Source: VFMC01 sp963791635 (GTDB lineage: Bacteria > Actinomycetota > Acidimicrobiia > Acidimicrobiales > Ilumatobacteraceae). From it: a stretch of DNA of 64,000 nt. The notes under the pieces were generated by a model. That model had not been told where the DNA came from. It saw nothing but the letters and a program-made list of their open reading frames with translations, and made no database searches. Within the stretch, counting starts at the first letter, position 1. Each line of letters starts with the position of its first letter. Location of the stretch: the NCBI GenBank assembly GCA_963791635.1, contig CAWBTC010000017.1, forward strand, positions 620,001 through 684,000. Reading direction: 5' to 3'. Of the stretch, positions 1 through 10,316 are shown piece by piece. The position numbers and the translations under genes are program-made.

Positions 1-1161
1 ACCTTTTTCGTAGAACTTCACCTGGTGCTGGATCGGGCGGGGCTCGCCGTGCATCGCGCCCGACTCACGCAACTGCTCGACGACGACCTTCTGCGCCTGC
101 TTCGAACCCTTGCCCGCAATCGCGGCGTAGGCGGTTCGACCGGATTCGGACATGATCCAGTCGGGCGCCTGCGGGCTGAAGCGGCCGTCGCGCATGATCA
201 GCGCCCGCGTCGGCAGGTCGAGCTCTCGCCACCAGATCACGTCGGTGAGATCGCCGAAGGTACAGATCATCGCGATGCCGGTGCCCTTGTCGGGCTCCGC
301 CAGCGGGTGGGCCAACACAGGCACCTCCACGCCGTACAGCGGCGTGGAGACGGTGGAGCCGAACATCGACTGGTACCGCACATCATCGGGATGGGCGACG
401 AGCGCGCAGCACGATGCCAGGAGCTCCGGGCGGGTGGTGTCGATGACGAGGTCGTCGTGGCCGCCCGATCGGGTGAAGGCCACCTTGTGGTAGGCGCCGG
501 CCATCTCCTTGTCCGTCAGCTCTGCCTGCGCAACAGCCGTGCGGAAGTCGACGTCCCACAGCGTCGGCGCCTCGTGCTGGTAGGCCTCGCCCCGCGAGAG
601 GTTGCCGAGGAACGCCTGCTGCGAGGTACGGATGCAGTGGTCGCTGATGGTCTTGTAGAGGTAGGTCCAGTCGACCGAGAGGCCGAGCTTGCGGAACAGT
701 GCTTCGAACGCGACCTCGTCGTCGGCCACGAGTTGCTTGCAGAGCGCGACGAAGTTGGGTCGGCTGATCGGGATCTGGTTCTTCGGATCGGCCGACGTGG
801 GGGGAACGAACCCGGCGTCGAACGGCAGCGACGGATCGCACCGGACACCGTAGAAGTTCTGCACCCGACGTTCGGTGGCGAGACCGTTGTCGTCCCATCC
901 CATCGGGTAGAAGACCGCCTTGCCGCGCATGCGCTGGAAGCGTGCGATCGTGTCGGTCTGGGTGTAGCTGAACACGTGCCCGACGTGCAGGGAGCCGCTG
1001 ACGGTGGGCGGAGGTGTATCGATCGCGAACACCTGGTCTCGGGTCGCGGAGCGGTCGAAGCGGTAGACCCCCTCGGTCTCCCACTGCTCTACCAGCGCCG
1101 CCTCGATGCCGTCGAGGGAGGGCTTGTCGGGGATGCCGGCCCTGCCGGATGGACTGCTCAT
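1..1161 (-). CDS. valS: Valine--tRNA ligase, N-terminal part (cut by window start)
   Basis: Class I aminoacyl-tRNA synthetase that charges tRNA-Val in the cytoplasm. Reading from the ATG at 1161 gives an N-terminus that aligns with ValRS: the class I nucleotide-binding signature appears as HVGH around residue 58 after PPPTVSGSL, followed by FYPMGWDDNG, RRVQNFYGV and the editing-domain entry TRPELLASCCALVAHPDD. The frame stays open to base 1, so the C-terminal part with KMSKS and the anticodon-binding domain lies outside the window. It is divergent from cysS, with 151 bp between the two starts. The identification is firm; the complete length cannot be judged. Confidence 0.95.
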   Translation of the reverse strand, partial: MSSPSGRAGIPDKPSLDGIEAALVEQWETEGVYRFDRSATRDQVFAIDTPPPTVSGSLHVGHVFSYTQTDTIARFQRMRGKAVFYPMGWDDNGLATERRVQNFYGVRCDPSLPFDAGFVPPTSADPKNQIPISRPNFVALCKQLVADDEVAFEALFRKLGLSVDWTYLYKTISDHCIRTSQQAFLGNLSRGEAYQHEAPTLWDVDFRTAVAQAELTDKEMAGAYHKVAFTRSGGHDDLVIDTTRPELLASCCALVAHPDDVRYQSMFGSTVSTPLYGVEVPVLAHPLAEPDKGTGIAMICTFGDLTDVIWWRELDLPTRALIMRDGRFSPQAPDWIMSESGRTAYAAIAGKGSKQAQKVVVEQLRESGAMHGEPRPIQHQVKFYEKG

Positions 1162-1312
1162 AGCGCGCCAAGGCTATCGGCGCGCCGCTGCTCACCCCGG
1201 TGAGTTCTGGGCCGTGAGGTGGATCGGGGCGGACCTCACCTCGCGACTCGCCCCCGACTCGACTGGTAAGTCACCGGGGAGCGGATGACGATTCCTCGTA
1301 GGATCAGCGCCC

Positions 1313-2668
1313 ATGTTGCACCTGTACGACACCGCCACACGGGAAGTTCGCGAGCTGCAGCTCCGCGAGCCCGGCACGGTGAGCATGTACCTGTGCGGAC
1401 CCACCGTGTACGGCCCGCCCCATCTCGGCCACGGCCGAGCCACGCTCATCTACGACGTGCTGCGTCGCTACCTCGAGTGGACCGGCCTGCGGGTTCGTCT
1501 CGTCAGCAACATCACCGACATCGACGACAGCATCATCGGCCGGGCCAACCTCGAGCAGCGTCCGTGGCAGGAGATCACGCACACGTGCGAGGCGGTCTGG
1601 TTCGAGGCGATGGGCAAGATCAACGTCGCCCGTCCCACCGATGTGCCGCGCGCCACGGAGTACGTGGTGGAGATGGTGGACATGATCGGCCGGCTGGTCG
1701 ACGACGGCGCCGCGTACCTCACCGACGACGGCTTGTACTTCAGCGTCGAGAAGGTGCCCGACTACGGCCTGCTCGTCCACCAGAGCCTCGACGACATGCT
1801 CGCCGGTGGCGGCGACCGCGAGGTGTTCGGCGCCGGCAACAAGCGGCATCCCGCCGACTTCGTGCTGTGGAAGTTCTCCAAACCCGGTGAGCCGTCGTGG
1901 CCCTCGCCGTGGGGCGAGGGTCGCCCGGGGTGGCACAGCGAGTGCGTGGTGATGAGCCTCGACCTGTTGGGCGAGGGCTTCGACCTCCACTGCGGTGGGC
2001 AGGACCTGAAGTTCCCCCACCACGAGAACGAGCGCGCCCAGGCCGTGGCACTCGGGAAGACCTTCGCGAACCACTGGATGCACCATGGGTTCGTGGTCGA
2101 CGGCGAGGGCGAGAAGATGTCGAAGAGCCTCGGCAACGTGTCGAACCTGCTCGACCTGATGGAGCACTACGACCCCCGCGCCTACCGCATGCTGCTTCTG
2201 CAGTCGCACTACCGCGGCCCGGTGGCCGTCAGCCAGGACAACATCGACGCCTCGGTGAACGCGCTCGCCGGCCTCGACGCGTTCGCTGCGCGCACGTCGT
2301 CGGTGGCGGCTGCAGCGGCCGATGCCGATGTGCTCGCCAGGTTCGGTGAACGGATGGACGACGATCTCGACACTCCGGGCGCGACGGCGGTCATGTTCGA
2401 CACGGTTCGCCGCGCGAACGCTGCGCTCGACTCGGGCAGCGCGGAGGCCGGCGCGCTGGTGGCTGCGGTGCACCAGATCTGCACCGCATTCGGTCTGGTG
2501 CTGAACACCGGTGGGGACGTGCCTGCCGCGGCCGCGGCGATGGCGGCCGCGCTCGACGGGGCCCGTGCGGCGAAGGACTTCGCCGCAGCCGACGCACTGC
2601 GGGCCGAGCTGCAGGCCGACGGCTGGACCGTCGAGACCACCAAGGCCGGCACCACCCTCCGCCGCTGA
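1313..2668 (+). CDS. cysS: Cysteine--tRNA ligase
   Basis: Class I synthetase that attaches cysteine to tRNA-Cys. The 451-residue product has the family's usual length. Visible signatures are PHLGHGR (HIGH motif, about residues 36-42), the zinc ligands Cys28, Cys211 in WHSEC, and His236/Glu240 in FPHHENE, and KMSKS at about 267-271. The C-terminal part is the Ala-rich helical anticodon-binding region. MshC, the mycothiol ligase paralogue, was considered, but the length, the opening MLHLYDTATREV and the complete C-terminal domain fit CysRS. ATG at 1313 is the natural start. The gene is divergent from valS. Confidence 0.96.
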   Translation: MLHLYDTATREVRELQLREPGTVSMYLCGPTVYGPPHLGHGRATLIYDVLRRYLEWTGLRVRLVSNITDIDDSIIGRANLEQRPWQEITHTCEAVWFEAMGKINVARPTDVPRATEYVVEMVDMIGRLVDDGAAYLTDDGLYFSVEKVPDYGLLVHQSLDDMLAGGGDREVFGAGNKRHPADFVLWKFSKPGEPSWPSPWGEGRPGWHSECVVMSLDLLGEGFDLHCGGQDLKFPHHENERAQAVALGKTFANHWMHHGFVVDGEGEKMSKSLGNVSNLLDLMEHYDPRAYRMLLLQSHYRGPVAVSQDNIDASVNALAGLDAFAARTSSVAAAAADADVLARFGERMDDDLDTPGATAVMFDTVRRANAALDSGSAEAGALVAAVHQICTAFGLVLNTGGDVPAAAAAMAAALDGARAAKDFAAADALRAELQADGWTVETTKAGTTLRR

Positions 2669-2880
2669 AACAGGTTCCGTGAGCGAACCGCCGTGTGACG
2701 CGGCGTTTGGCTCACGGTCCTCATCGCCAGGGCCGCTGGTCATCAGCGGTGAAGGTGTCAGTACGACGATCCGCTGCGACAATGGGTGCTCCGTGACGTC
2801 GCTGATCGATCCCCGCCGCACGCTCGGGGGACGCCACCCACCCGAGCCTTCGACCGATCCAGTTCGGCGCGCCCCGAGCG

Positions 2881-5028
2881 ATGGGGTACCAGCCGAGCCT
2901 CGACGGGGTGCGAGCGATCTCGGTGATCGCCGTCCTCGCCTACCACGGGGGGTTCTCGTGGATGCACGGTGGCTTCTTCGGCGTCGAAGTGTTCTTCGTC
3001 GTGTCCGGATACCTGATCACCTCGCTGCTGCTCGACGAGCGCGAGCGAACCGGCCGTGTGGCGCTGGGTCAGTTCTGGCTCCGGCGAGCCCGGCGACTGC
3101 TGCCTGCGATCGTGCTGGTGCTCGCCGCGACCGGTGTGTACGCAGCGTTCTGGGGCGATGCCCAGGTGCAGTCCGACCTCCGTCGCGACTTCCCCTGGGC
3201 GATCTTCTACGCGGCGAACTGGGGTCAGATCGTCGGTGGCGCGCAGTACTTCGGCAACCTGTCGCCACTGCGCCACCTGTGGAGCCTTGCGGTGGAGGAA
3301 CAGTGGTACCTGATCTGGCCGCTGCTGTTCCTCGGGCTGACGCGACTGTTCGCCCGCGCTCGGGTTCGCGCCGCGCTCCTGCTCGCGATGGTGGTGGGCG
3401 TGATCGTGCTCACGTGGTGGATGGCGCGCGAGCCACGGCTCGATGCGAGCCGTGTGAACTTCCTCTACCTGTCGACGCTCACCCGCTCGAGTGGTCTGCT
3501 GCTCGGCGCCGGCGCCGCGTTCGTGTGGCGGCCGTGGCGCAATCGTCGTTCGGGCGAGAGCCAGGCGTGGTGGTTGCTCGACGTGGTCGGTGTCGCATCC
3601 GTCGGCGTGCTCGGATGGCAGTTCGTCGACGCAATCCTCACCGACCGGTCGATCTACCGCTGGCAGCTCGCCGTGGTGACCGCAGCGTCGTTGGCGCTGG
3701 TGCTCGTGGTGGTGCACCCGGCATCGAAGCTTGCCCGGCCGATGTTCGCGTTCCGCCCCGTGGCCGAGATCGGCAGGAGGTCGTACGGCCTGTACTTGTG
3801 GAGCTGGCCGGTGTCGGTGGCGTGCGAGGCGTACACGGGCTCGTGGTCGCGGTTCGGAATTGCGATGGGCATCACCGTGGTGGTCGCAGAGATCTCGTAC
3901 CGACTGGTGGAGACGCCGATCCGTCGCGGCGCGCTCGGTCGGTGGTTCGCTGCCGACCGTTCGGGGCATTGGCATGCGATGACCGCCTCGGGGCTGATTT
4001 CGCCGATCGCCCTGCTCGTACCGTTGGTGGTGTTCTTCGGGCGTGTCGACCACGTCGACCCGGCTGCCGGCGGGGAGGAGGCTGTGTTCGTGTTACCGGC
4101 CGCTGGCCAACTGGCGTCGGATTCGGTGGACTCGGCGGGCTCGGTGTTGGCTGGTACGCTGGCTCGGTGTTGGCCTGCTGGCTCGGCGCCCTCGTCGGGG
4201 TCGTCACCCGCGGTGGCCGACGACGCGGCGGCAGCGGCCTCCACGGGTGTGGCCGACTCGATCGCCGGTCCCGATTCGATCGTGGCGCCCACATCCTCCG
4301 ACCCTGCTGCCACGCCCGCACCCTCCGGACCTGCTGCGGGGTCGCCGCCAGTGTTGCCGCGACGGATGGTGGTGGTCGGCGACTCGATGGCCCATTCGCT
4401 GGCGATCAACTTGCCCGACGGCATCGGGTCGACGTTCGCGATCGAGAACGGTTCGGTCGAGGGGTGCAGCGTCTATGACGACGGCGACGTGAAGTCGCAG
4501 CGCAGCAGCTTCTCCCGGTCGTTCACCGATTGCGTTGGTTGGGCCGACCGGTGGGTCGCCGCCGCTGTTGAATCGAGGTCGGATCTCGCGCTCGTGGTGA
4601 TCGGCGCCTGGGACGTGTTCGACGTGGAGGTCGATGGCGTGCGCATCCCGTACGCCAGCCGCGCTGGGGATGAGCGCTTCCTCGCGGGACTGCAGCAGGG
4701 GATCGATGCGCTCGCGGCGAGCGGCGTGCACGTGGCGCTGCTGGAGGTGGCGTGCATGCGCCCTGAAGACGTGAAGGGCGCCGGGGTGCCGGCGCTGCCC
4801 GAGCGCGGCGACGATGCGCGCGTGGCGCATCTCAACGATCTGATGCGACAGGTGGCGGCCGAGCAGCCCGGCGTTGTGACCTTCGTGCCGGGACCCACGC
4901 AATGGTGCACCGACGAGAGTGTGTCGACCGATCTCGGCTACCGCTGGGACGGCGTGCACGTGTACAAGCCGGGGGCGAACCTGATCTACACGACGATCGC
5001 GCAGACCCTGCTCGACATCCCCGTCTGA
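2881..5028 (+). CDS. Membrane acyltransferase with C-terminal SGNH domain (OafA/YrhL type)
   Basis: Predicted integral-membrane O-acyltransferase that moves acyl (often acetyl) groups to cell-envelope or exported glycans. Residues about 1-400 form an acyltransferase_3 domain with roughly ten membrane segments, beginning with the typical LDGVRAISVIAVLAYH and continuing with FFGVEVFFVVSGYLI and RRARRLLPA. A Pro/Ala/Ser/Thr-rich linker (about 410-490) leads to an SGNH domain with GDS at about residues 500-502 and DGVH at about 690-693, the expected nucleophile and Asp-His blocks. Stops lie shortly upstream in this frame and no other start codon follows them, so ATG 2881 is the only plausible start. 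The acceptor is unknown. Confidence 0.9.
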   Translation: MGYQPSLDGVRAISVIAVLAYHGGFSWMHGGFFGVEVFFVVSGYLITSLLLDERERTGRVALGQFWLRRARRLLPAIVLVLAATGVYAAFWGDAQVQSDLRRDFPWAIFYAANWGQIVGGAQYFGNLSPLRHLWSLAVEEQWYLIWPLLFLGLTRLFARARVRAALLLAMVVGVIVLTWWMAREPRLDASRVNFLYLSTLTRSSGLLLGAGAAFVWRPWRNRRSGESQAWWLLDVVGVASVGVLGWQFVDAILTDRSIYRWQLAVVTAASLALVLVVVHPASKLARPMFAFRPVAEIGRRSYGLYLWSWPVSVACEAYTGSWSRFGIAMGITVVVAEISYRLVETPIRRGALGRWFAADRSGHWHAMTASGLISPIALLVPLVVFFGRVDHVDPAAGGEEAVFVLPAAGQLASDSVDSAGSVLAGTLARCWPAGSAPSSGSSPAVADDAAAAASTGVADSIAGPDSIVAPTSSDPAATPAPSGPAAGSPPVLPRRMVVVGDSMAHSLAINLPDGIGSTFAIENGSVEGCSVYDDGDVKSQRSSFSRSFTDCVGWADRWVAAAVESRSDLALVVIGAWDVFDVEVDGVRIPYASRAGDERFLAGLQQGIDALAASGVHVALLEVACMRPEDVKGAGVPALPERGDDARVAHLNDLMRQVAAEQPGVVTFVPGPTQWCTDESVSTDLGYRWDGVHVYKPGANLIYTTIAQTLLDIPV

Positions 5029-5090
5029 CCATCCGACTCCCACCGGGATGCTCGGATGCTCGGGGGTCGACCCGCGACGCAGGGTTGTTG

Positions 5091-7231
5091 TCAGTCGCTG
5101 GCATCAGCGGTGCAGGCAGCACCGTCGCACACATCGATGAGCGTGTCGTCGAACAGGAATGCGGCCTTCTGGGCGCGGACGTCGGCGTCGGCACGAGGAT
5201 CCTCGTGCGGGTCGCGACTGGTGCTCGGCGGCACGTTCTCGAACGGGATCGGGTCGCTGCCCGAGTCCCAGATCACGAGTCCAGATCCGTCGCCTGGGTA
5301 GTCGATCGAGTCGAGGCCCCAGCCGGGTGCGATCTCGCCGCTGCGCCCCTCGGCGGTGACCGGCCGGTGGATCGGCACACCCATCGTGCGTGCGGAGATC
5401 ATCGCCGTCAGCTCGCTCACCTGCCAGTCACCGAGTGCTACGTGCAACAACACGTCCTTGGCGTCGGTATCGGGATACGGGTTGCCGGTCACGTGGTGCA
5501 CGTAGCCGGCTCCCTCGCCGCGATCCCACAACATCTGGGCGAGCGAGATGATCGAGAACGCGATCGAGGTCGTTCGGGTAGGCGGGTGCCATGATCGCCT
5601 CGTACGTCTCGAAGTCGACCGACCGTTCGAGCAGCACGCTGTAGTTCATGCCCGTCACGCCGAGCACCGAGCGCTCGATGTCGGGCGACACGGCGGTCAG
5701 CATCAGCCCCATGATCGCGCCCTGGCTGTTGCCGTCGTAGTCGAGATGAGCCGTGTCGATGAGCGGCGAGCCGTCGGCGAACGAGAAGACGGGATCGCTC
5801 ACCAGACCCTCGTCGTGGATCATCAGACGTCCGAGGAAGATCTGATTGAGCACGCCCTGCTGCAGCCGGTCGGCCATCGTCGGGAAGTTCGAGAACTCGG
5901 CGAGGGTGGCGGCCGCGTTGCCGATGTCGTCCTCGCTCATGCCCGCCCACTTCGTCGCGCAAAACACGACGTTGTGCTCGGTCGCGAACGCACGCACGTT
6001 GCCGGCGCGGATCTCGAGGTTCGAGCCGAGGAGCCCGTGGCCGTACTGCACAAGATGTGCCGGTTCGTTCCCGGCGAGCGTCGTGTCGGAGACGATGCAG
6101 GCAAAGCCGACCTCGACGGTGCCGTTCTGCACCGGCAGTTCGTCGCCGGTGGGAGTCACCCCGTCGCCGTACGCGAACCGGTTGCCCGGCCCGCCGTCGC
6201 CGGTGAGGTAGTTGGGCACGGTGTACGTGCCCTCCACCAGGCTGGCGATGCCGCTGCCCTCGTCGCCTGGCGTGACGCCGGCGATCCGGAACGCCGGGGC
6301 GCCGGCACCCAACTGCGCCAGCGCATCGTCGCGGATGTGGAGCATGCGGCTCGACAGGTTCTCGGTGGTCGCGATCGTGAAGTCCCACGCGAGCAAGAGG
6401 TCGCTGCGTTCCACGCCGGCCGCATCGAGCGCGGCGAACGTCGCCTCCATCGAGTTGCGACGGTCCTCGATCTCGGGGAGATCGGTCGTGAGTCGGTCGC
6501 GGTAGGCGACGAACACGTCGCTCGGCTCGATCGCCTCACCTGACGGGTCGACGAAGTCGCGCAGGCCGACTGCGTACGTGGCCCCCTCGTCGAGTGCGAC
6601 TGCGGGGTGGATGGCGAGCAGCCGATCGGCGTCGTCGCCAGCCTTGGCGTCGAGCTCGGCCCACAGGGGTACGCGCTCGCCGGTGGCGATGTCGACGAGC
6701 ACCACCGGAGAGTCGCCGGCGAGAGATGCGGCCAGGTCGGTCCACGCGGGCAGGATCGCCGGGTCGACATCAGGGATGTGGGCGAGGATCGGCGTGTTCG
6801 GGCTGAAGCCATCGTTGCGGTTCCACTCGGCAGGGTCGACCGTGACGCCGGATTCGTTGGAGGGCATCCCATCGAAGGGCATCGAGATCCGGCCGTCGTG
6901 GCGATACGCGTTCGAAGGGAAGGGCAGCAGGCAGTGGCGAGCGTCGAGCGGGTCGCAGCCTGCTGGCGCGCCGTCGAGCGCAAGCGTGATCGCTGCGATC
7001 AGGTCAGCGCCTGCCACACCGCCCTCGCCGACGGATGAGCCGGTCGACGGTGCCTCTGCATCGGTGTTGCTGGGCGGGTCCTGCTCGACGGGTTCTGTCG
7101 TCGGCGTCGGTGTCTCGGGCGAGTTGATTGTCGCCGACGATGCATCATCGTTGCCGCTGCACGCTCCCAAGAGCGCGCACGCCAGAGCGATCGCAGTGGT
7201 TCGGCGGATCGAGCGGGATGCGGTCGTCATG
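5091..7231 (-). CDS. Large secreted lipoprotein, alpha/beta-hydrolase-like (frameshifted)
   Basis: The ATG at 7231 opens a lipoprotein signal with lipobox LLGAC, then a Thr/Pro/Glu-rich linker and a globular domain of about 600 residues. Conserved-looking segments include CDPLDARHCLLPFPSN, HLVQYGHGLLG, LDYDGNSQGAIMG (a GNSQG nucleophile-elbow-like motif) and VTGMNYSVLLERSVDF. The reading frame changes near 5560-5575: after YPNDLDR the homologous continuation (SLAQMLWDRGEGAGY, then KDVLLHVALGDWQV) is found in another frame that ends at 5091. A one-base indel therefore splits what looks like one protein, either an assembly error or recent inactivation. The substrate is unknown; the enzyme class is inferred from the elbow-like motif only. 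Confidence 0.75.
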
Positions 7232-7305
7232 TGCCAACTCTTGCAGCCGGCCGCACCTTCGTGACGCACGGCCGGGGATCCGGACGTTCCCGGTTGCAGA
7301 CTCTT

Positions 7306-7321
7306 GTTACCGGGGGGTAAC
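7306..7321. promoter_or_regulatory. Palindromic operator candidate GTTACC-N4-GGTAAC
   Basis: A perfect 6-4-6 inverted repeat ends 8 bases before the start codon of the acyl-CoA dehydrogenase. Its position can block initiation, and the architecture resembles operators of TetR-family repressors. A near-identical site (one mismatch in the outermost base) lies at 30214-30229 before the sugar-transporter operon. No TetR gene is in the window, so the regulator is unknown. Confidence 0.6.
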
Positions 7322-7329
7322 TTACGTAT

Positions 7330-8538
7330 ATGGCTGATTTCGGGTTGAACGAAGACCAGGTCCAGATCCAGAAGTGGATCCACGGATTCGCAGAGGACGT
7401 CATCCGTCCGGCTGCGCACGAGTGGGACGAGCGCGAGGAGTTCCCGTACCCGATCGTCGAGGAGGCCGCCAAGATCGGCCTCTACGGCTGGGAGTTCCTG
7501 ATGAACGCGTTCGCCGACCCGACGGCGCTCACATTGCCGGTCGCGGTGGAGGAGCTGTTCTGGGGCGACGCCGGCATCGGGATGGCGATCATGGGTTCGG
7601 CCCTCGCGGCCGCCGGCATCAGCGGCAACGGCACCCCAGAGCAGGTGATGGAGTGGATTCCACAGTGCTACGGCGATGCCGCCAAGATCCAGCTCGGCGC
7701 GTTCTGCGTGAGCGAACCGGACGCGGGCAGCGACGTCAGCAACCTGCGCACCCGCGCCGTCTACGACGAGGCCAACGACGAGTGGGTGCTCAACGGCACC
7801 AAGGCGTGGATCACCAACGGTGGCATCGCCGACATCCACGTCGTGGTCGCTGCTGTCGAGCCCGACCTGAAGGGTCGCGGACAGGCGAGCTTCATCATCC
7901 CGCCGGGTACGAAGGGCCTCAGCATGGGCCAGAAGTACAAGAAGCACGGCATCCGTGCCAGCCACACCGCCGAGGTGGTTCTCGACGACTGTCGCATTCC
8001 GGGTCGCTGCTTGCTCGGCGGCAAGGAGAAGCTCGATGCCAAGTTGGCCCGTGCTCGTGAGTTGGGCCACAGCGGCGAGAAGCAGCCGGCGATGGCGACG
8101 TTCGAGGCCACCCGCCCGACCGTTGGCGCCCAGGCCCTCGGCATCGCCCGTGCCGCATACGAGTACGCGCTCGACTACGCGAAGGAGCGCAAGGCGTTCG
8201 GCAAGCCGATCGTGATGCACCAGGCGATCGCGTTCAAGCTCGCCAACATGGCCACCGAGATCGACGCTGCCCGTCTGCTCATCTGGCGTGCCGCATGGCT
8301 GAGCCGCAACGGCGGTTTCAGCAACGGTGAGGGCTCGATGAGCAAGTACAAGGCCAGCGAAGTGGCCGTGCGCGTGACTGAGGACGCGATCCAGATTCTG
8401 GGCGGCTACGGCTACACCCGTGAGTACCCAGTGGAGCGTTGGCACCGCGATGCCAAGATCCACACGATCTTCGAAGGCACGAGCGAGATCCAGCAGCTGG
8501 TGATCGCCCGGGCGATATCCGGCCTGCGTATCGAGTAG
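7330..8538 (+). CDS. Acyl-CoA dehydrogenase
   Basis: FAD enzyme that desaturates acyl-CoA thioesters at the alpha-beta position in beta-oxidation or amino-acid degradation. Its 402 residues match the family length. Visible features are the FAD/substrate loop FCVSEPDAGSDVSNLRT, WITNGGIAD, the flavin-contacting ERKAFGKPI, QILGGYGYTREYPVER and the catalytic glutamate at about residue 382 in IFEGTSEIQQL. ATG 7330 has no clear Shine-Dalgarno sequence; a G run and the palindrome at 7306-7321 occupy that position, which suggests a very short or leaderless transcript under repressor control. The chain-length specificity cannot be read from sequence. Confidence 0.93.
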   Translation: MADFGLNEDQVQIQKWIHGFAEDVIRPAAHEWDEREEFPYPIVEEAAKIGLYGWEFLMNAFADPTALTLPVAVEELFWGDAGIGMAIMGSALAAAGISGNGTPEQVMEWIPQCYGDAAKIQLGAFCVSEPDAGSDVSNLRTRAVYDEANDEWVLNGTKAWITNGGIADIHVVVAAVEPDLKGRGQASFIIPPGTKGLSMGQKYKKHGIRASHTAEVVLDDCRIPGRCLLGGKEKLDAKLARARELGHSGEKQPAMATFEATRPTVGAQALGIARAAYEYALDYAKERKAFGKPIVMHQAIAFKLANMATEIDAARLLIWRAAWLSRNGGFSNGEGSMSKYKASEVAVRVTEDAIQILGGYGYTREYPVERWHRDAKIHTIFEGTSEIQQLVIARAISGLRIE

Positions 8539-8636
8539 ATCGTGTCTGGCGGTCTCGGCCGGCTGTCGACTGATTCGCTGTCGTCCCTAGCAGTCATCCC
8601 TAGACCGTGTGACACCCTCGGCGTATCGTCGCGGGC

Positions 8637-9732
8637 ATGGCGACGATCCGTGAGAAGCGACCGGGCGTGTGGGAGGTCCGTGTCTTCACGGGCTCCGACG
8701 CGCGTGGTCGACCGACGCAGATGTCGCGCACGGTGCGCGGCGGCAAGCGCGAGGCGCAGCGGGTCGCCGCCGAGCTCGAATCGTCGGGCCGGCCAAGTCG
8801 CACGCCGGCCGGCCGCTCGGTGAGCGACGTGCTCGACGCGTGGGTCGAGCAGAACATCGACACGTGGGCACCGTCGTCGGCGCGCGATCAGCAGAGCCGC
8901 GTGCGCTCGATCAAGAAGGACCAGATCTCGCGCTGCCGCTGGCGCCGCCTGACGGTGGCCGACGTCGAGCGCTGGCACACGCGGCTTGCGCAAGGCGGGC
9001 ATGGCCGACGCCGGCATCAAGAACCAGCACGGTGTGCTGCGTGCCGCGCTCTCGCAGGCGATGCGATGGGGTTGGGTGTCGTCGAACGTCGCGTCGCTCG
9101 CACGGTTGCGGTCGACGAAGACGCAGCAGCGAACCGTGATGACCGTCGACGACGTGCGAGCCGTGATGGCCGCGGCAGCGTCGATCGACGCCGCGGCCGA
9201 GTTGGCGTTCCGCATCGCCGCCGTTGCCGGCGCACGCCGCGCCGAGCTGGCGTCGTTGCGATGGACCGACGAGCACGACGGCCAACTACTGATCGACTCG
9301 GCGATCGAGATCACCAAGCGTGGCGAGGGCGCGCCGAAGCTGCGAGAGGCAGCGACGAAGACGGCCAACGTCCGCACGGTGACGCTCGACGCCGACACGA
9401 TCGAGATGATCGACAAGCTCCGCCGAGCACGCGAGCCGTACGGCCCCTGGATGTGCGGCCTCGGCCCCGAACTGGTCAGCCCCGACCGCATCAGCTGGTG
9501 GTGGAAGCGAGCCCGGCAGATGTCGGGCATCGATGCGAAGTGGCGCCTCCACGATCTCCGCCACTGGTCGGCAACGGTCGCGATCGGCCAAGGCCACGAC
9601 GTGCGCACCGTCGCCGGCCGCCTGGGCCACGCCAACCCAGCGATGACGCTCCGCGTCTACGCCCACGCCTTCGCCGCCGCCGACCAAGCGGTCGCCGCAG
9701 GCCTCGGCCAGATCCTGAAGGGAGACGCGTGA
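8637..9732 (+). CDS. Tyrosine recombinase / phage-type integrase (frameshifted)
   Basis: Site-specific recombinase of the lambda-integrase fold. The N-terminal arm-binding-like part starts MATIREKRPGVWEVRVFTG; the core-binding part follows, then the catalytic domain with Arg in AGARRAELASLRW, HDLRHWSAT (His-x-x-Arg), LGHANPAMTLRVYAHAF (His and nucleophile Tyr). All five catalytic positions appear present. One base too many at about 8986 (cggcttgcg where cggctgcg would keep the frame) breaks the gene after WHTRL; the continuation RKAGMADAGIKNQHG is in the next frame. Without it the protein would be about 364 residues. Upstream, 8588-8606 contains a short direct repeat CCCTAG-N7-CCCTAG. The gene overlaps the DUF3800 gene by GTGA. 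It is either recently inactivated or mis-sequenced. Confidence 0.85.
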
Positions 9733-10316
9733 CCACGCTGGTGATCGACGAGTCGGGCGACGACATCACAGGGCGGCATCGTTACGTCATTGGCGCGGGA
9801 GTGATCGTCAACGACCTCTCGGTGGTCCGGGCTGAAATTGCCGTGCTGTTCGCCCGGCGGCGTCGACCGTTCCACTGGGTAGCAGAAGGCTCGGTCATCC
9901 GTCACGCGATGCTTGACCTCATCGGTCGATTGGGCATCGACGTCTACGCAGTCATCAGCGCGGCCGGCTCGCCACACCATCTCGAGTTCGTCAGGGATCG
10001 GTGTCTCCGCGAACTATTTCGAGTGACGCAGCCCACGGAGCCCGATGCGGTGATCATCGAGAGCCGAGAGAAGTCCACGACGATCGTCGGTCAGAACCGG
10101 CTCGACTTCACCACCCTGATCGAGGCACGACATGCTGGAGATCTCGCCCCGACGGTTCACTACGAGTGGGCTCGAAAGACCGAGCAGCTGGTGTGGCTCG
10201 CCGATGCAGTCGCCGGTGCAGTTCTTGCTGCCGAGCGCGGCGACGTGTCATGGATCGATCGGCTCAGCCTTCTGACGAGGGTGCAGGTGGTGCGAGTGCC
10301 GCCCGAACGCGCATGA
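9729..10316 (+). CDS. DUF3800-family protein
   Basis: The GTG at 9729 overlaps the recombinase stop (GTGA), implying translational coupling. The 195-residue product opens with TLVIDESGDD, the acidic N-terminal signature of DUF3800 proteins, followed by a strand-rich region and the typical late block TEQLVWLADAVAGAVLAAERG (family form Q-L-A-D-x-x-A-G). DUF3800 proteins have an RNase-H-like prediction and are frequently carried on phages, plasmids and defence islands; their biochemical role is not established. Coupling to an integrase supports cargo or accessory status on a mobile unit. The stop codon lies inside the first hairpin of the following repeat array. Confidence 0.82.
   Translation: MTTLVIDESGDDITGRHRYVIGAGVIVNDLSVVRAEIAVLFARRRRPFHWVAEGSVIRHAMLDLIGRLGIDVYAVISAAGSPHHLEFVRDRCLRELFRVTQPTEPDAVIIESREKSTTIVGQNRLDFTTLIEARHAGDLAPTVHYEWARKTEQLVWLADAVAGAVLAAERGDVSWIDRLSLLTRVQVVRVPPERA

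Noticed and set aside
2758..4053. 431-codon open frame on the minus strand
   Set aside because: Antisense to the acyltransferase gene; composition is His/Arg/Gln-rich without domain features, the usual GC-rich shadow.
7232..8463. N-terminal extension of the lipoprotein frame into the acyl-CoA dehydrogenase region
   Set aside because: The signal peptide and lipobox begin at 7231; upstream codons are antisense to a clear enzyme gene.
8637..10316. Diversity-generating retroelement or retron
   Set aside because: No reverse transcriptase is encoded; the repeated modules are palindromic, not template/variable repeats.
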